Both the position numbers and the translations under genes were made by a program. From positions 1 to 13,344 of the forward strand of contig JADJSZ010000105.1 of NCBI GenBank assembly GCA_016711405.1: DNA of 13,344 bases, written 5' to 3'. Under the pieces are notes generated by a model. The model was not told the DNA's origin and did not search any database. It was given only the letters and a program-made list of their open reading frames with translations. Each line of letters opens with the position of its first letter. The stretch's first letter is position 1. The stretch is from Candidatus Hadersleviella danica (GTDB lineage: Bacteria > Chloroflexota > Anaerolineae > Promineifilales > Promineifilaceae). Positions 5,943-13,344 of this stretch are shown here, piece after piece.

Positions 5943-7580
5943 ATGTCCAACCTCCCCACTTCCCACTGGTACGACCTGACCCAACCCCTGAGCATTTTCA
6001 CCCCGCCGTGGCCGGGCGAAATGCCCCTGCAAGTCCACTTTTTTAAACGGCTGACTGGCTCGTGGGGGGGCGGGCAGGGGGCCAACGGCCAACTCATCGA
6101 GTGGAGCAACAACACGGGCACGCATCTGGTTGGCCCCCGCGCCTTCCACTCGGGCGCACGCGCCATCGCCGATATTCCCCTGAGAGACCTGAGCGGTGAG
6201 GCGGTTATTGTGGACATTTCTGACTTGGTCTCCGATTACAGCCTTTATACGCCCGAGATGATTACCAGCCGGGTCACCGTCAAAGAAGGCGACATTTTGA
6301 TACTCCACACAGGCTACCACAAACACGGCTACGACCAGCCCGATGTGGTTAATTCGGCCGCGCAAGGGGGCATTGAAAACAAAGAATTTGGCTATTACGT
6401 GCGCCATCCGGGGCCAAGCCCCGACTTTTTCCCGTGGGCCATGCAGATGAAGCTCAAAATGATTGGGGTGGATTGCGGCAGTGCCGAACACCCCATGAAT
6501 ACGAGTATCCGCACCCAACACGGCCGTGAATTCCTCAAAGCTGAAGCCAAACTCGGCCGGCCGTGGGACGAAGTTTTCCCCCCCGACGAATACCACCACC
6601 TCAGCCACGTCGTCATGCCCCAACACGGCCCCTTGCTCGTCGAATCGCTGGGCGGGCAAATCAAAGAACTCCTCAACCAGCGGGCATGGGTCATTGTGGG
6701 GGCGATCCCGTTTATGGAAGTGGAAGCGGCGTGGGCGCGAGTGGTGGCTATACGGCCGCCCGCAGGCGTAGACGAAGCCACCTTTTTCGAGGAGATGCGC
6801 ACGGCCGACACCCTTGACCTGACCCTGCCCTTCAGTGTGCAAACCCCCCAATGGGCCAATTACGAACCCCTGACGGTGAAATACACCAAGCGGGTGGGCG
6901 GGCAGTATTTTGGCCTCGGCCGTAACAACGCCCATTGCCGCGCCAGTTTCCATCTTGCCACCCACATGGATGGCGAGAAGCATTTTTGGGCGGCCGGTCG
7001 TACCATCGGCCAAATGCCGTTTGATTACTGGTTTGGCCCCGGTGTCATTGCCGACATCAGTGGCATGGTCAGCGACACGAGTGTGTACACCCCCGCCATG
7101 ATAGAAAGCGTAGCCGAGGTGCGCGAAGGGGACATTTTGCTCATCAAAACGGGCTATTACCGCTATGGCTGGAACAGCCCCGAAAGCGATGAGTTCCGCT
7201 ACATGATTAAGCACCCCGGCCCCAGCCCCGACTTTGCCGATTGGTGTTTGGAGAAGAAAATTAAGTGGCTAGGGGTGGATTGTGTGGCCATGGAACACCC
7301 CATGAACACCATTCAGCGGCAATGGCATCCTAAAACGTTTGCCGAGGCGAACCAGAAACTCATCGCCCAATATGGGGCGGATTGGGATGAGGTGTACCCG
7401 CTGGACAAGTTTTATCAGGATATGCACCTGAATTTGTTCCCCAAGGGCATTGTCCACGCCGAAAATTTGGGCGGGGCGATAGCGCGGGCGGAAAGCGGCC
7501 GTTATTTCATCGCCGCCTTCCTCCAAAAGGGGATGGAAACAGCTTCGATGTGGGGGCGGTTTTTAGCCGTTCCGCTGTAG
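5943..7580 (+). CDS. Tandem two-domain cyclase-family protein, first domain with degenerate metal site
   Basis: A 545-residue protein made of two cyclase-family (PF04199) domains, each like the 291-residue gene before it. Domain 1 (about 8-280) has NTGTHLVGPRAFH at 57-69: the first His is N57 and the Asp is V63, with a two-residue insertion before H69, while H61, H222 and E234 remain. Domain 2 (about 285-545) has HLATHMDGEKH at 337-347 with H337, H341, D343 and H347 all present, plus H495 and E507 12 residues apart. Both keep HPGPSPDF and HPMNT blocks. Domain 2 is therefore predicted catalytic and domain 1 a structural or regulatory partner, perhaps mimicking a dimer on one chain. The frame is intact. 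Start context is ACTCCC-ATG. It probably arose by duplication and fusion; the substrate is unknown. Confidence 0.85.
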   Translation: MSNLPTSHWYDLTQPLSIFTPPWPGEMPLQVHFFKRLTGSWGGGQGANGQLIEWSNNTGTHLVGPRAFHSGARAIADIPLRDLSGEAVIVDISDLVSDYSLYTPEMITSRVTVKEGDILILHTGYHKHGYDQPDVVNSAAQGGIENKEFGYYVRHPGPSPDFFPWAMQMKLKMIGVDCGSAEHPMNTSIRTQHGREFLKAEAKLGRPWDEVFPPDEYHHLSHVVMPQHGPLLVESLGGQIKELLNQRAWVIVGAIPFMEVEAAWARVVAIRPPAGVDEATFFEEMRTADTLDLTLPFSVQTPQWANYEPLTVKYTKRVGGQYFGLGRNNAHCRASFHLATHMDGEKHFWAAGRTIGQMPFDYWFGPGVIADISGMVSDTSVYTPAMIESVAEVREGDILLIKTGYYRYGWNSPESDEFRYMIKHPGPSPDFADWCLEKKIKWLGVDCVAMEHPMNTIQRQWHPKTFAEANQKLIAQYGADWDEVYPLDKFYQDMHLNLFPKGIVHAENLGGAIARAESGRYFIAAFLQKGMETASMWGRFLAVPL

Positions 7581-7641
7581 GTGAACGCAAATCGGGGCGG
7601 AGCCTAGGCCATACGCCCTGACTGATACGAAATATAGCCCT

Positions 7642-7680
7642 AAAAAAACGTCAAGGTCTGGCCGCCCTTGGCGTTTTTTT
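7642..7680 (+). terminator. Rho-independent terminator after the tandem cyclase gene
   Basis: ACGTCAAGG (7648-7656) pairs with CCTTGGCGT (7666-7674), with one wobble, followed by seven T (7674-7680). The left arm is preceded by seven A, so the structure could also terminate transcription from the other side. Confidence 0.88.
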
Positions 7681-7790
7681 GATGGGTTGGTAGCGGCCGA
7701 GGGCGGAATGGGCACAGCCAAATCCCTATCTAAACACATTCGTTATGCGTTAAGGGTTTTAGGCGAAAATCAAGGGTGCAAAATAACTCC

Positions 7791-7874
7791 AAATCTCTTT
7801 GCTTTATTGCTCTTTTGCCCTTTTGCAATAAATTTTTATTGCAAAAAGGCAAAAAAGGGAAAGGGCAAAGGGTA
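7791..7874. repeat. Long near-perfect palindrome (hairpin element)
   Basis: The core arms 7810-7832 and 7835-7857 match at 21 of 23 positions with a 2-nt loop, centred on GCAATAAATTTTTATTGC. A weaker extension of CTTTGC/GCAAAG type carries the pairing to about 7791 and 7874. It is AT-rich and non-coding. It could be a miniature mobile-element remnant or a cruciform-forming site. Confidence 0.75.
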
Positions 7875-7964
7875 TTTAGGAGAAAGAAGGCTTAATGGCA
7901 CTCAACTTATGTCACAAAATCATCACTTGAAACCCTGCAAAATTGCTTAAGGCCATTTCCAAAA

Positions 7965-7983
7965 GGGCGTATGCAATACGCCC
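7965..7983. repeat. REP-like hairpin GGGCGTAT-GCA-ATACGCCC
   Basis: A perfect 8-bp stem with a 3-nt loop, followed by CCTACACG. It has the look of dispersed intergenic GGGCG...CGCCCCTAC hairpins; only one copy is in this window. Confidence 0.55.
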
Positions 7984-7995
7984 CTACACGTTGCC

Positions 7996-8016
7996 CAACT
8001 GAAACGAAACACACCT
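7996..8016 (+). repeat. Dispersed 21-nt repeat, copy C
   Basis: Reads CAACTGAAACGAAACACACC plus T, matching copy B (917-937) at 18 of 21 positions. Confidence 0.45.
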
Positions 8017-8245
8017 AATCAATTCCGTGTTTATTTTTAACTCAATTGGACACTGATTTCCCCGAAACCACCTAACTTACAACGAATGGTCTAAACGGAT
8101 TCATCCATCAGGATAGTTAAATGTTGGGCATGACCACCCCTTCAACAGCCAAAGTACATCTACTTTTCACTGTGTACGCCTACCGTCAGGTTAACGTTTA
8201 CTGAACGTGCCCCGGCCGTGGAGTGGGGCATGGAGGACTAGGGTA

Positions 8246-8334
8246 GAGTAAGAGTGTTGAGTGCTGAGTGCTGAGTTGAAAGTCACTTAGCATTCAATCC
8301 GCAATCCAAAATCCGCAAATCGCCCGAGGTTCCC
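8246..8334 (+). repeat. Heptad tract upstream of the PBP gene
   Basis: In sevens: GAGTAAG, AGTGTTG, AGTGCTG, AGTGCTG, AGTTGAA, AGTCACT, TAGCATT, CAATCCG, CAATCCA, AAATCCG, CAAATCG, CCCGAGG, TTCCC, then the ATG. The AGTGCTG units are the reverse complement of the CAGCACT phase found before coaD. Confidence 0.7.
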
Positions 8335-11146
8335 ATGAAAGACGAAGACCAAACCCGCGTAATCCAATACACCCCGCCCCCATCCGCCCCACCGCCGTCT
8401 GCCCCACAATATTACGCCCCACCACCAGCGCCCCGCCCCAAAAGCAGGGTTTGGGGTTGCTTCCGTGGCTGTTTGGTCATCTTCATCTTGGCGATGTGCG
8501 CTTTTACGGGCGGCGGCACGGCCGTGGGCTACTATTTCTACACCCAATTCACGGCCGAACTCGAATCCCACGTCGCCCGCCTCGAAAACATCGAAGAGCG
8601 CGAAACCTTCGAGACCACCCGCATCGTAGACCGCAACGGCGAACTGCTCTGGGAAATCTTCGGCGAAGGCAAGCGGACGTATGTGCCCCTCGACCAAATC
8701 CCCCTCACCCTACACCAAGCGACCATCGCCGTCGAAGACGACAATTTTTACGAAAACCAAGGGGCCGACATCCCCTCGTTGATAGCCGCCCTGTTCTACA
8801 ACCTCCGCAACCCCAACGAACGCCCCGTGGGAGCCAGCACCATCACCCAACAGTTGGTGCGCCACTTGGCCTTTGACTACGACGAGCGGGTGACGGTCAG
8901 CTATGACCGCAAGGCCAAGGAAATTGTGCTGGCGTGGATTATGACCCGCGATTACACCAAAGAGCAGATTTTGGAGCTGTACCTGAACGAAATCTATTAT
9001 GGCAACCTCGCCTATGGCACAGAAGCGGCCTCCCAAACCTATTTTGGCAAACCAGCGGCCGAACTCAGCACGGCCGAGGCCACCTTCCTCGCGGGCTTGC
9101 CCCAAGCCCCCATCGAACTCGACCCCTACACCAACTTTGAGGCGGCCAAAGAAAAACAATGGATCGTCCTCAACCTGATGGCCAGCGAAGGGTATCTGCG
9201 TGCCGACGAAATCGCCGCCATCTACCAAACCCCGCTCGAGTTTGAACCCCAAACGGTCAGCATCGCCGCGCCCCACTTCACCACCTATGTCCGCCAAATT
9301 TTGGAAGAGCAATTTGGGGCAGAGCAGGTCGCCAACGGCGGCTTGCGCGTCACCACCAGCATTGATTTGCGCTACCAACTGCTGGCCGAAGAGATGGCCC
9401 GCCAACATGTGGCCGAGTTGCGCGAGGCGCACAATCTGAATAACGCCGCTCTGGTGGCCATGAACCCCCGCACGGGCGAGGTGTTGGCCATGTTGGGCAG
9501 TGTGGATTACAACGATGACAGCATCGACGGCCGTGTCAATGTCGCCCTCTCCCCCCAACAGCCGGGCAGTTCCATCAAAACCATCACCTACGCCGCCGCC
9601 CTTTCCCCCGACCCCACCACAGGGGAACCGCGCTGGACGGCCGGCGACCTGATTTGGGACGTGGAAACCGAATACCCCGGCTACTCGCCCGTCAATTATG
9701 ATGGCGCGTTTCGCGGTCCCGTTCGCCTGCGGGCGGCCTTGGCCAACAGCTACAACATCCCCGCCCTGCTCGTGTTGCAAGACATTGGCGTGCCCGCCTT
9801 CCTCGAATTCACCCAACGCTTGGGCATCGCCAGTTTTGGCGCAGATGCCTCCCGCTACGGCCTTTCCATCACCCTCGGCGGTGGCGAACTGACCCCGCTG
9901 GAGTTGACCAGTGCCTACGCCACCTTGGCCAACCAAGGCAAGTTGGCCAGCCCTGTCACCATCTTGCGCGTGGAAAATAGCAAAGGGGAACTGCTCTATG
10001 AATTTGACAGCAACGTCGAACAAGAGCAGGTCATAGACCCCCGCGTGGCCTTTATTTTAAGCGATATTTTGGCCGACGATGTGGCCCGGCAAGCGGCGAT
10101 GGGGCGCAACAGCCCGCTCGATTTGCCCTTCCCAGCGGCCGTTAAAACAGGCACCACCAACGATTTCCGCGACAACTGGACGATTGGCTACACCCCCGGC
10201 TTGGCCGTGGGGGTGTGGGCGGGCAACACCGACAACAGCCCCATGACCAACGTCTCGGGTCTGACGGGGGCGGCGCCGCTGTGGAACGAATACATGCAGG
10301 CCATCTACAACAATTACGAGTTGCTGGCCGTGTTGGGCGAAGGGGCGGATGCGGCCCCCACCGAATTTGTGCCCCCCGCTGGCTTGGAACAACGGCCGCT
10401 TTGCACCATCGGCTCGGCCGCGATTGGCTCCACCACCTGCACAGGCGCTGGCCAAGAGTGGTTCTTGGTGGCGGATGCAAACACGCCACCGACCCCCACG
10501 CCTCTGCCCGATGCAGTGGCATGGCAAAACTTAGACCCCAGTGTGGTGCGGGTTGCGGCCGTGCCCCTGCCCCCCCTCCCCGCCGACCCCACCCTAATTA
10601 TCGACCCGAACGCCTTGCCCGCCATGCTCTACTGCCACTTTGTGCAAGGCACGGCCGTGGCCGAACTGCCCGCCGATGCGGCCGAGCAAGTCTTCCTCAA
10701 GCCACCACGCAACCCCGAATCGCTAAAAGCGGCCTACGAGTGGGGCGAAGCGAACGGCATTGCCATTCTGCCCATCCAAACTTGCACCGAGGAGTTGCTG
10801 GCTCTGGCGCAACCGAATGCCGGGCTCCGTGTGGCGCATTACCAGCCCCAAGGCGAACGAAACATTGGACGGGGTGTTGCCCATTGTGGGCACGGCCGAT
10901 TTCCGCCCTGAAGACGTGCAGTTCTACAAATTTGAGCTGGGGATGCCCCGCGCCGATAACCCCAACGAGTTCGATTGGGTGACACTGGGCGAAACGCGCA
11001 ACACACCCGTCATCAATGGGCAAATGGAATGGCTGTATGCCAATGGCTTGCCTCCCGGCACCTACATCCTGCGCCTCATTCTGGTGCAGTGGGATGGCAA
11101 CTACGTCGGCCAACCCTATGAGGTGGCCTTTACCATAGCGCGGTAA
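8335..11146 (+). CDS. Class A penicillin-binding protein (GT51 transglycosylase/transpeptidase), frameshift near 10825
   Basis: A bifunctional peptidoglycan synthase that polymerises lipid II and cross-links stem peptides outside the membrane. Pro-rich cytoplasmic tail 13-35, membrane anchor about 46-68. GT51 domain: E134-D135 in EDDNFYENQGAD, GASTITQQLVRHL, second Glu E196, then LELYLNEIYYG. Transpeptidase: S412-S-I-K415, S472-Y-N474 and K604-T-G606 followed by DNWTIGYTPGLAVGVWAGN. After about residue 670 come a Pro/Ala-rich linker and a C-terminal beta-domain (ITSPKANETLDG... GTADF...) that lies in the next frame, 10832-11146. The first frame stops at 10911. Removing one G from GGG at 10822-10824 joins them as NAGSVWRITSP. 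All catalytic residues precede the shift, so an 858-residue product would still be active without the beta-domain. Start context is GTTCCC-ATG. It adjoins a LysM/M23 hydrolase, giving a wall synthesis and remodelling pair. Confidence 0.93.
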
Positions 11147-11240
11147 AAATTCGTTATTCGTTATTCCCTCGTCCCTTTCCCTCTTACCCATTGCTCATCG
11201 TTCATTGTTCATTGCCCCCGCCCTCGCTACAATTCGCCGC
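11147..11240 (+). repeat. Heptad tract between PBP and LysM/M23 genes
   Basis: From 11152: ATTCGTT, ATTCGTT, ATTCCCT, CGTCCCT, TTCCCTC, TTACCCA, TTGCTCA, TCGTTCA, TTGTTCA, TTGCCCC. A TTG start at 11205 would translate part of this tract and is less likely than ATG 11241 or 11244. No terminator is seen. Confidence 0.65.
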
Positions 11241-12684
11241 ATGATGATTTGTAAGCGATTGCTCCTTTTAGTGGGTGTGGTGGGGTTGTGGTTTTGGCCA
11301 TTGGCGGCCGTGGCTCAGACCGAACCACCCCCACCCACCCCCGACGAAATCCCCCAAGTGCATGTGGTGCAGGAGGGGGAATTTTTGGTGACGATTGCCG
11401 AGCAGTACAGCACCACGGCCGAAGCCATCCAAATTCTCAACAATATGGCCGACCCCAATGCGCTCTATGTGGGCCAGCAATTGCTCCTCCCCGGCGCAGC
11501 GGGCACGGCCGTGCCCCTTGTCTACACCGTGCAAGTGGGGGACACGCTGGCCGATATTGCCGCCAAATTTAACACAACCACGGCCGATATTGCCCAGCGC
11601 AACAGCCTCATCCAGCCAGCGGGCTTGGTGGCGGGCGATGCCCTGACCCTGTTGAGCCGCACGGGGTCGGCCGCGCCCCAAGTGGTGACAGGCACGGCGC
11701 ACATTGTCCAGCGCGGCGAAACCTTGCTGGCCATTGCCGCCACCTACCAGCTTGCCCCACCCACCATTGCCGCCCTCAACGAATTGGCTTACCCGTACCG
11801 GCTGTACGAAGGGCAACGCTTGCACTTGCCGCTGGCGGAGGGAGAGTACCACGCTTTGCCTGCGGGCTGGGCGCGGGTGGCGATGCGGCCGTGGCCCATT
11901 CGCCCCGGCGACACAGTGGCCGTTTTTGTGAGCCATGTGGAGGAAGGCCAACCAACAGGCTCTCTGGTGGATTCAGCCGGGGAGCGGCATGAGATGCAGT
12001 TTGCCCCCGACCCCACTGGCGAGGGGTTTGTGGCACTGGTGGGGCTGGATGCGTTTGCCCCGACGGGGCGCTACACAGTTGAACTGAGCGGGGAGGGGTT
12101 GGTACGGCCGTGGTGGCCGTTTCCAACAGGGGTTAGAGGTGGGCACGGCCGAGTATGGCCTGCAACAAATCAACGTCTCGGAAGAGTTGCTCCCCCTGCT
12201 CGCCTCGGAAGTTCGCGCCAGCGAAGATGAGTATCTGACCCAGATTTTCACCCTCTACACCCCCGAAAAACAATGGGAAGGGCCGTTCCAATACCCCGTG
12301 CGGGAGGCGGTGGTGACGGCCGTTTATGGCGATTCCCGCTCCTACAACGGTGGCCCTGTCGAAATTTTCCACACGGGCATAGATTTTGGCGGGACGGATG
12401 GCACGCCCATCTTTGCCCCCGCACGAGGTACGGTCATCTTCACGGGCACGCTCAATTTGCGCGGGCAAACGCTCATTGTGGACCACGGCTGGGGGGTGAT
12501 GACTGCTTATTACCACCTCTCCGAAATTTTGGTGCAGGTGGGGGATGTGGTGCTTCCCGGCGACCAAGTGATGGCGCGGGGGGGCAGTACGGGGCTTTCG
12601 ACAGGGCCGCATTTGCACTGGGATGTGCGGGTGAATGACGCGGCCGTGAACCCTGTGCGCTGGGTAGAAAGCAGTTGGCCGTGA
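11241..12684 (+). CDS. Secreted LysM/M23 peptidoglycan endopeptidase, one apparent frameshift near 12120
   Basis: A zinc metallopeptidase of the M23 (lysostaphin/NlpD-like) family that cleaves peptidoglycan cross-bridges, held on the wall by LysM domains. From ATG 11241 or 11244 the protein opens with a signal peptide (MICKRLLLLVGVVGLWFW..., likely cut after AVA). Three LysM repeats follow at about 11361-11493, 11523-11655 and 11700-11832, then a beta-type linker domain. The first frame runs on to 12230 with nonsense after about 12120, while the next frame carries QQGLEVGTAEYGL and the whole M23 domain to 12684. One extra base in TTTCC (12120-12124), or two missing ones, explains the break. 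M23 ligands: H and D of HTGIDFGG (12370-12393) and HLH (12610-12618). The reconstructed length is about 480 residues. Without the catalytic frame the product would bind wall but not cut. Confidence 0.88.
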
Positions 12685-12793
12685 TGGGAATGGGGAATGA
12701 CGAATGGGGAATGGGGAACGGGGAACCGAATAACAAGTAACCAACAAGGGACGAAGAGGGACAGAGGGACGAATGACAAGGGACAAATGACAA
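12685..12793 (+). repeat. Heptad tract upstream of the DUF5706 gene
   Basis: From 12686: GGGAATG, GGGAATG, ACGAATG, GGGAATG, GGGAACG, GGGAACC, GAATAAC, AAGTAAC, continuing through GGGAC and GACAAAT units to the ATG at 12794. The preceding ATG at 12787 is in a different frame and stops after 13 codons. Confidence 0.75.
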
Positions 12794-13344
12794 ATGACAA
12801 CCAACAACGACAGCGAATCCACCCGTGAGCAGGGGAAGTATGCGCTCGAAGTGAAGGGGGGCGGCCATTTAGACCAGATGTTGCGCCAGACCCGCGCCCA
12901 CCATGTGCAACTGAGCAGTATGGCGGATGTGAAGGCGAATATGATGATTACGCTCGCCTCACTGGTCATTACGTTTAGTGCCCGCTATGTCTCAGACCCG
13001 ATTTTGCGCTGGCCAGCCTTTGCGCTCATCTTGTTTTGCTTTGGCACGGTGTTGGCCGCCGCCTACGCCGCCATGCCCAAAGTAGATTTGCACACCAAAC
13101 CCGACAAATCCAGCCCCTTTTTTAACCCGCTCTTCTTCGGGAGCTTCATCAACATGGAGTTTGAGGAGTATTTGGCCATGATGGAGGAGCTGGTGCAAGA
13201 CCCTTCGACGGTGTATGAGATGCAGGTGCGGGAGGTGTACCAGATGGGGGTGTTTCTCGGCCGTAAAAAGTACCTCTACATTCGCTATGCCTACCAAATT
13301 TTTGTCACAGGTCTCGTCGTCAGTGCCCTCATCTTCCTGCTGGT
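12794..13344 (+). CDS. DUF5706/Pycsar-effector-type membrane protein, 3' end outside window
   Basis: The frame is open from ATG 12794 to the window edge (183 codons, no stop). Residues 25-49 (HLDQMLRQTRAHHVQLSSMA then DVKAN) resemble the conserved start of PF18967 (DUF5706, Pycsar effector), and 113-168 (FFGSF, EEYLAMMEEL, VREVYQMGVFLGRKKYLYIR) resemble its second conserved block. Hydrophobic segments lie at about 50-66, 74-94 and 166-183, the last cut by the window end. In Pycsar systems such proteins (PycTM) respond to cCMP or cUMP from the cyclase PycC and damage the membrane of phage-infected cells; members also occur without a known cyclase. No cyclase gene lies upstream in this window; downstream is unseen. 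The start has no Shine-Dalgarno sequence and follows a heptad tract. Family assignment is by recognition. Confidence 0.8.
   Translation, partial: MTTNNDSESTREQGKYALEVKGGGHLDQMLRQTRAHHVQLSSMADVKANMMITLASLVITFSARYVSDPILRWPAFALILFCFGTVLAAAYAAMPKVDLHTKPDKSSPFFNPLFFGSFINMEFEEYLAMMEELVQDPSTVYEMQVREVYQMGVFLGRKKYLYIRYAYQIFVTGLVVSALIFLL

Larger units (their letters stand above)
7581..8334. other. 754-base gene-free region with terminator, palindromes and repeats
   Basis: A possible 87-codon frame at 7687-7950 is not credible because it spans a large palindrome and low-complexity sequence. The region holds a terminator (7642-7680), a long palindrome (7791-7874), a REP-like hairpin (7965-7983), copy C of the 21-nt repeat (7996-8016) and a heptad tract (8246-8334). 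Positions 8020-8240 show no clear element apart from one CGGCCG at about 8214. Confidence 0.6.

Noticed and set aside
5856..7214. 452-codon open frame on the minus strand
   Set aside because: It lies fully antisense to the tandem cyclase gene, whose motifs are clear. The translation is a codon-bias shadow with no recognisable motif.
7687..7950. 87-codon + frame in the 7.6-8.3 kb gap
   Set aside because: It crosses the long palindrome and low-complexity A/G sequence, and shows no motif or start signal.
8246..8334. Heptad tracts as a CRISPR array
   Set aside because: The units are 7 nt, contiguous and without unique spacers; no cas gene is present.
8710..10023. 437-codon open frame on the minus strand
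   Set aside because: Antisense to the catalytic core of the PBP; Gly/Val/Ala-rich shadow.
11205..11240. TTG 11205 as start of the LysM/M23 gene
   Set aside because: It would add residues from the heptad spacer before a textbook signal peptide beginning at ATG 11241/11244.
12133..12969. 278-codon minus-strand frame over M23 and the DUF5706 start
   Set aside because: Antisense to two better supported genes and spans a heptad tract.

Overview
The window looks like a chromosomal segment of a Chloroflexota bacterium (Anaerolineae or Caldilineae type). This placement is by eye: a class A penicillin-binding protein with a C-terminal all-beta domain of the kind I associate with that phylum, a short SepIVA/DivIVA-like protein directly after coaD, a GC-rich coding style and intergenic regions built of heptanucleotide repeats. 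All credible genes are on the + strand.

Layout. Positions 1-1120 are AT-richer accessory DNA: the 3' part of an unidentified gene carrying one apparent frameshift, then about 480 bases of hairpins and short repeats. Positions 1123-3635 encode RecG helicase; the protein is convincing throughout, but its frame is broken many times, almost always where one base is missing from a short homopolymer. Then come intact coaD (3702-4211), a SepIVA-like coiled-coil protein (4372-4863), and two genes of the KynB/cyclase metal-hydrolase family: a single-domain enzyme (4970-5845) and a two-domain tandem fusion (5943-7580) whose first domain has lost part of its metal site. A terminator and about 700 non-coding bases with palindromes follow. 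Next is an envelope pair, a class A PBP (8335-11146, frameshifted near its C-terminus) and a secreted LysM/M23 peptidoglycan hydrolase (11241-12684, frameshifted once). The window ends inside a membrane gene of the DUF5706/Pycsar-effector family (12794 to the edge), a candidate antiphage effector.

Cross-cutting signals. (1) The palindrome CGGCCG occurs about 57 times by hand count, several times more than base composition predicts, and is absent from the first 1.26 kb. (2) Most gaps between genes are tracts of 7-nt periodicity running up to the next start codon, and one lies inside recG. (3) Six genes begin with a pyrimidine-rich TCCC/CCCT directly against the ATG and no clear Shine-Dalgarno sequence. 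(4) Apparent indels cluster in 1-3100 and are absent from 3100-10800.

How the genes work together: recG (fork repair), coaD (CoA synthesis) and the SepIVA-like gene (septation) are housekeeping; PBP and LysM/M23 build and cut peptidoglycan; the two cyclase-family genes probably act on related amides or lactones of unknown identity; the flanks carry accessory, possibly defence, genes.
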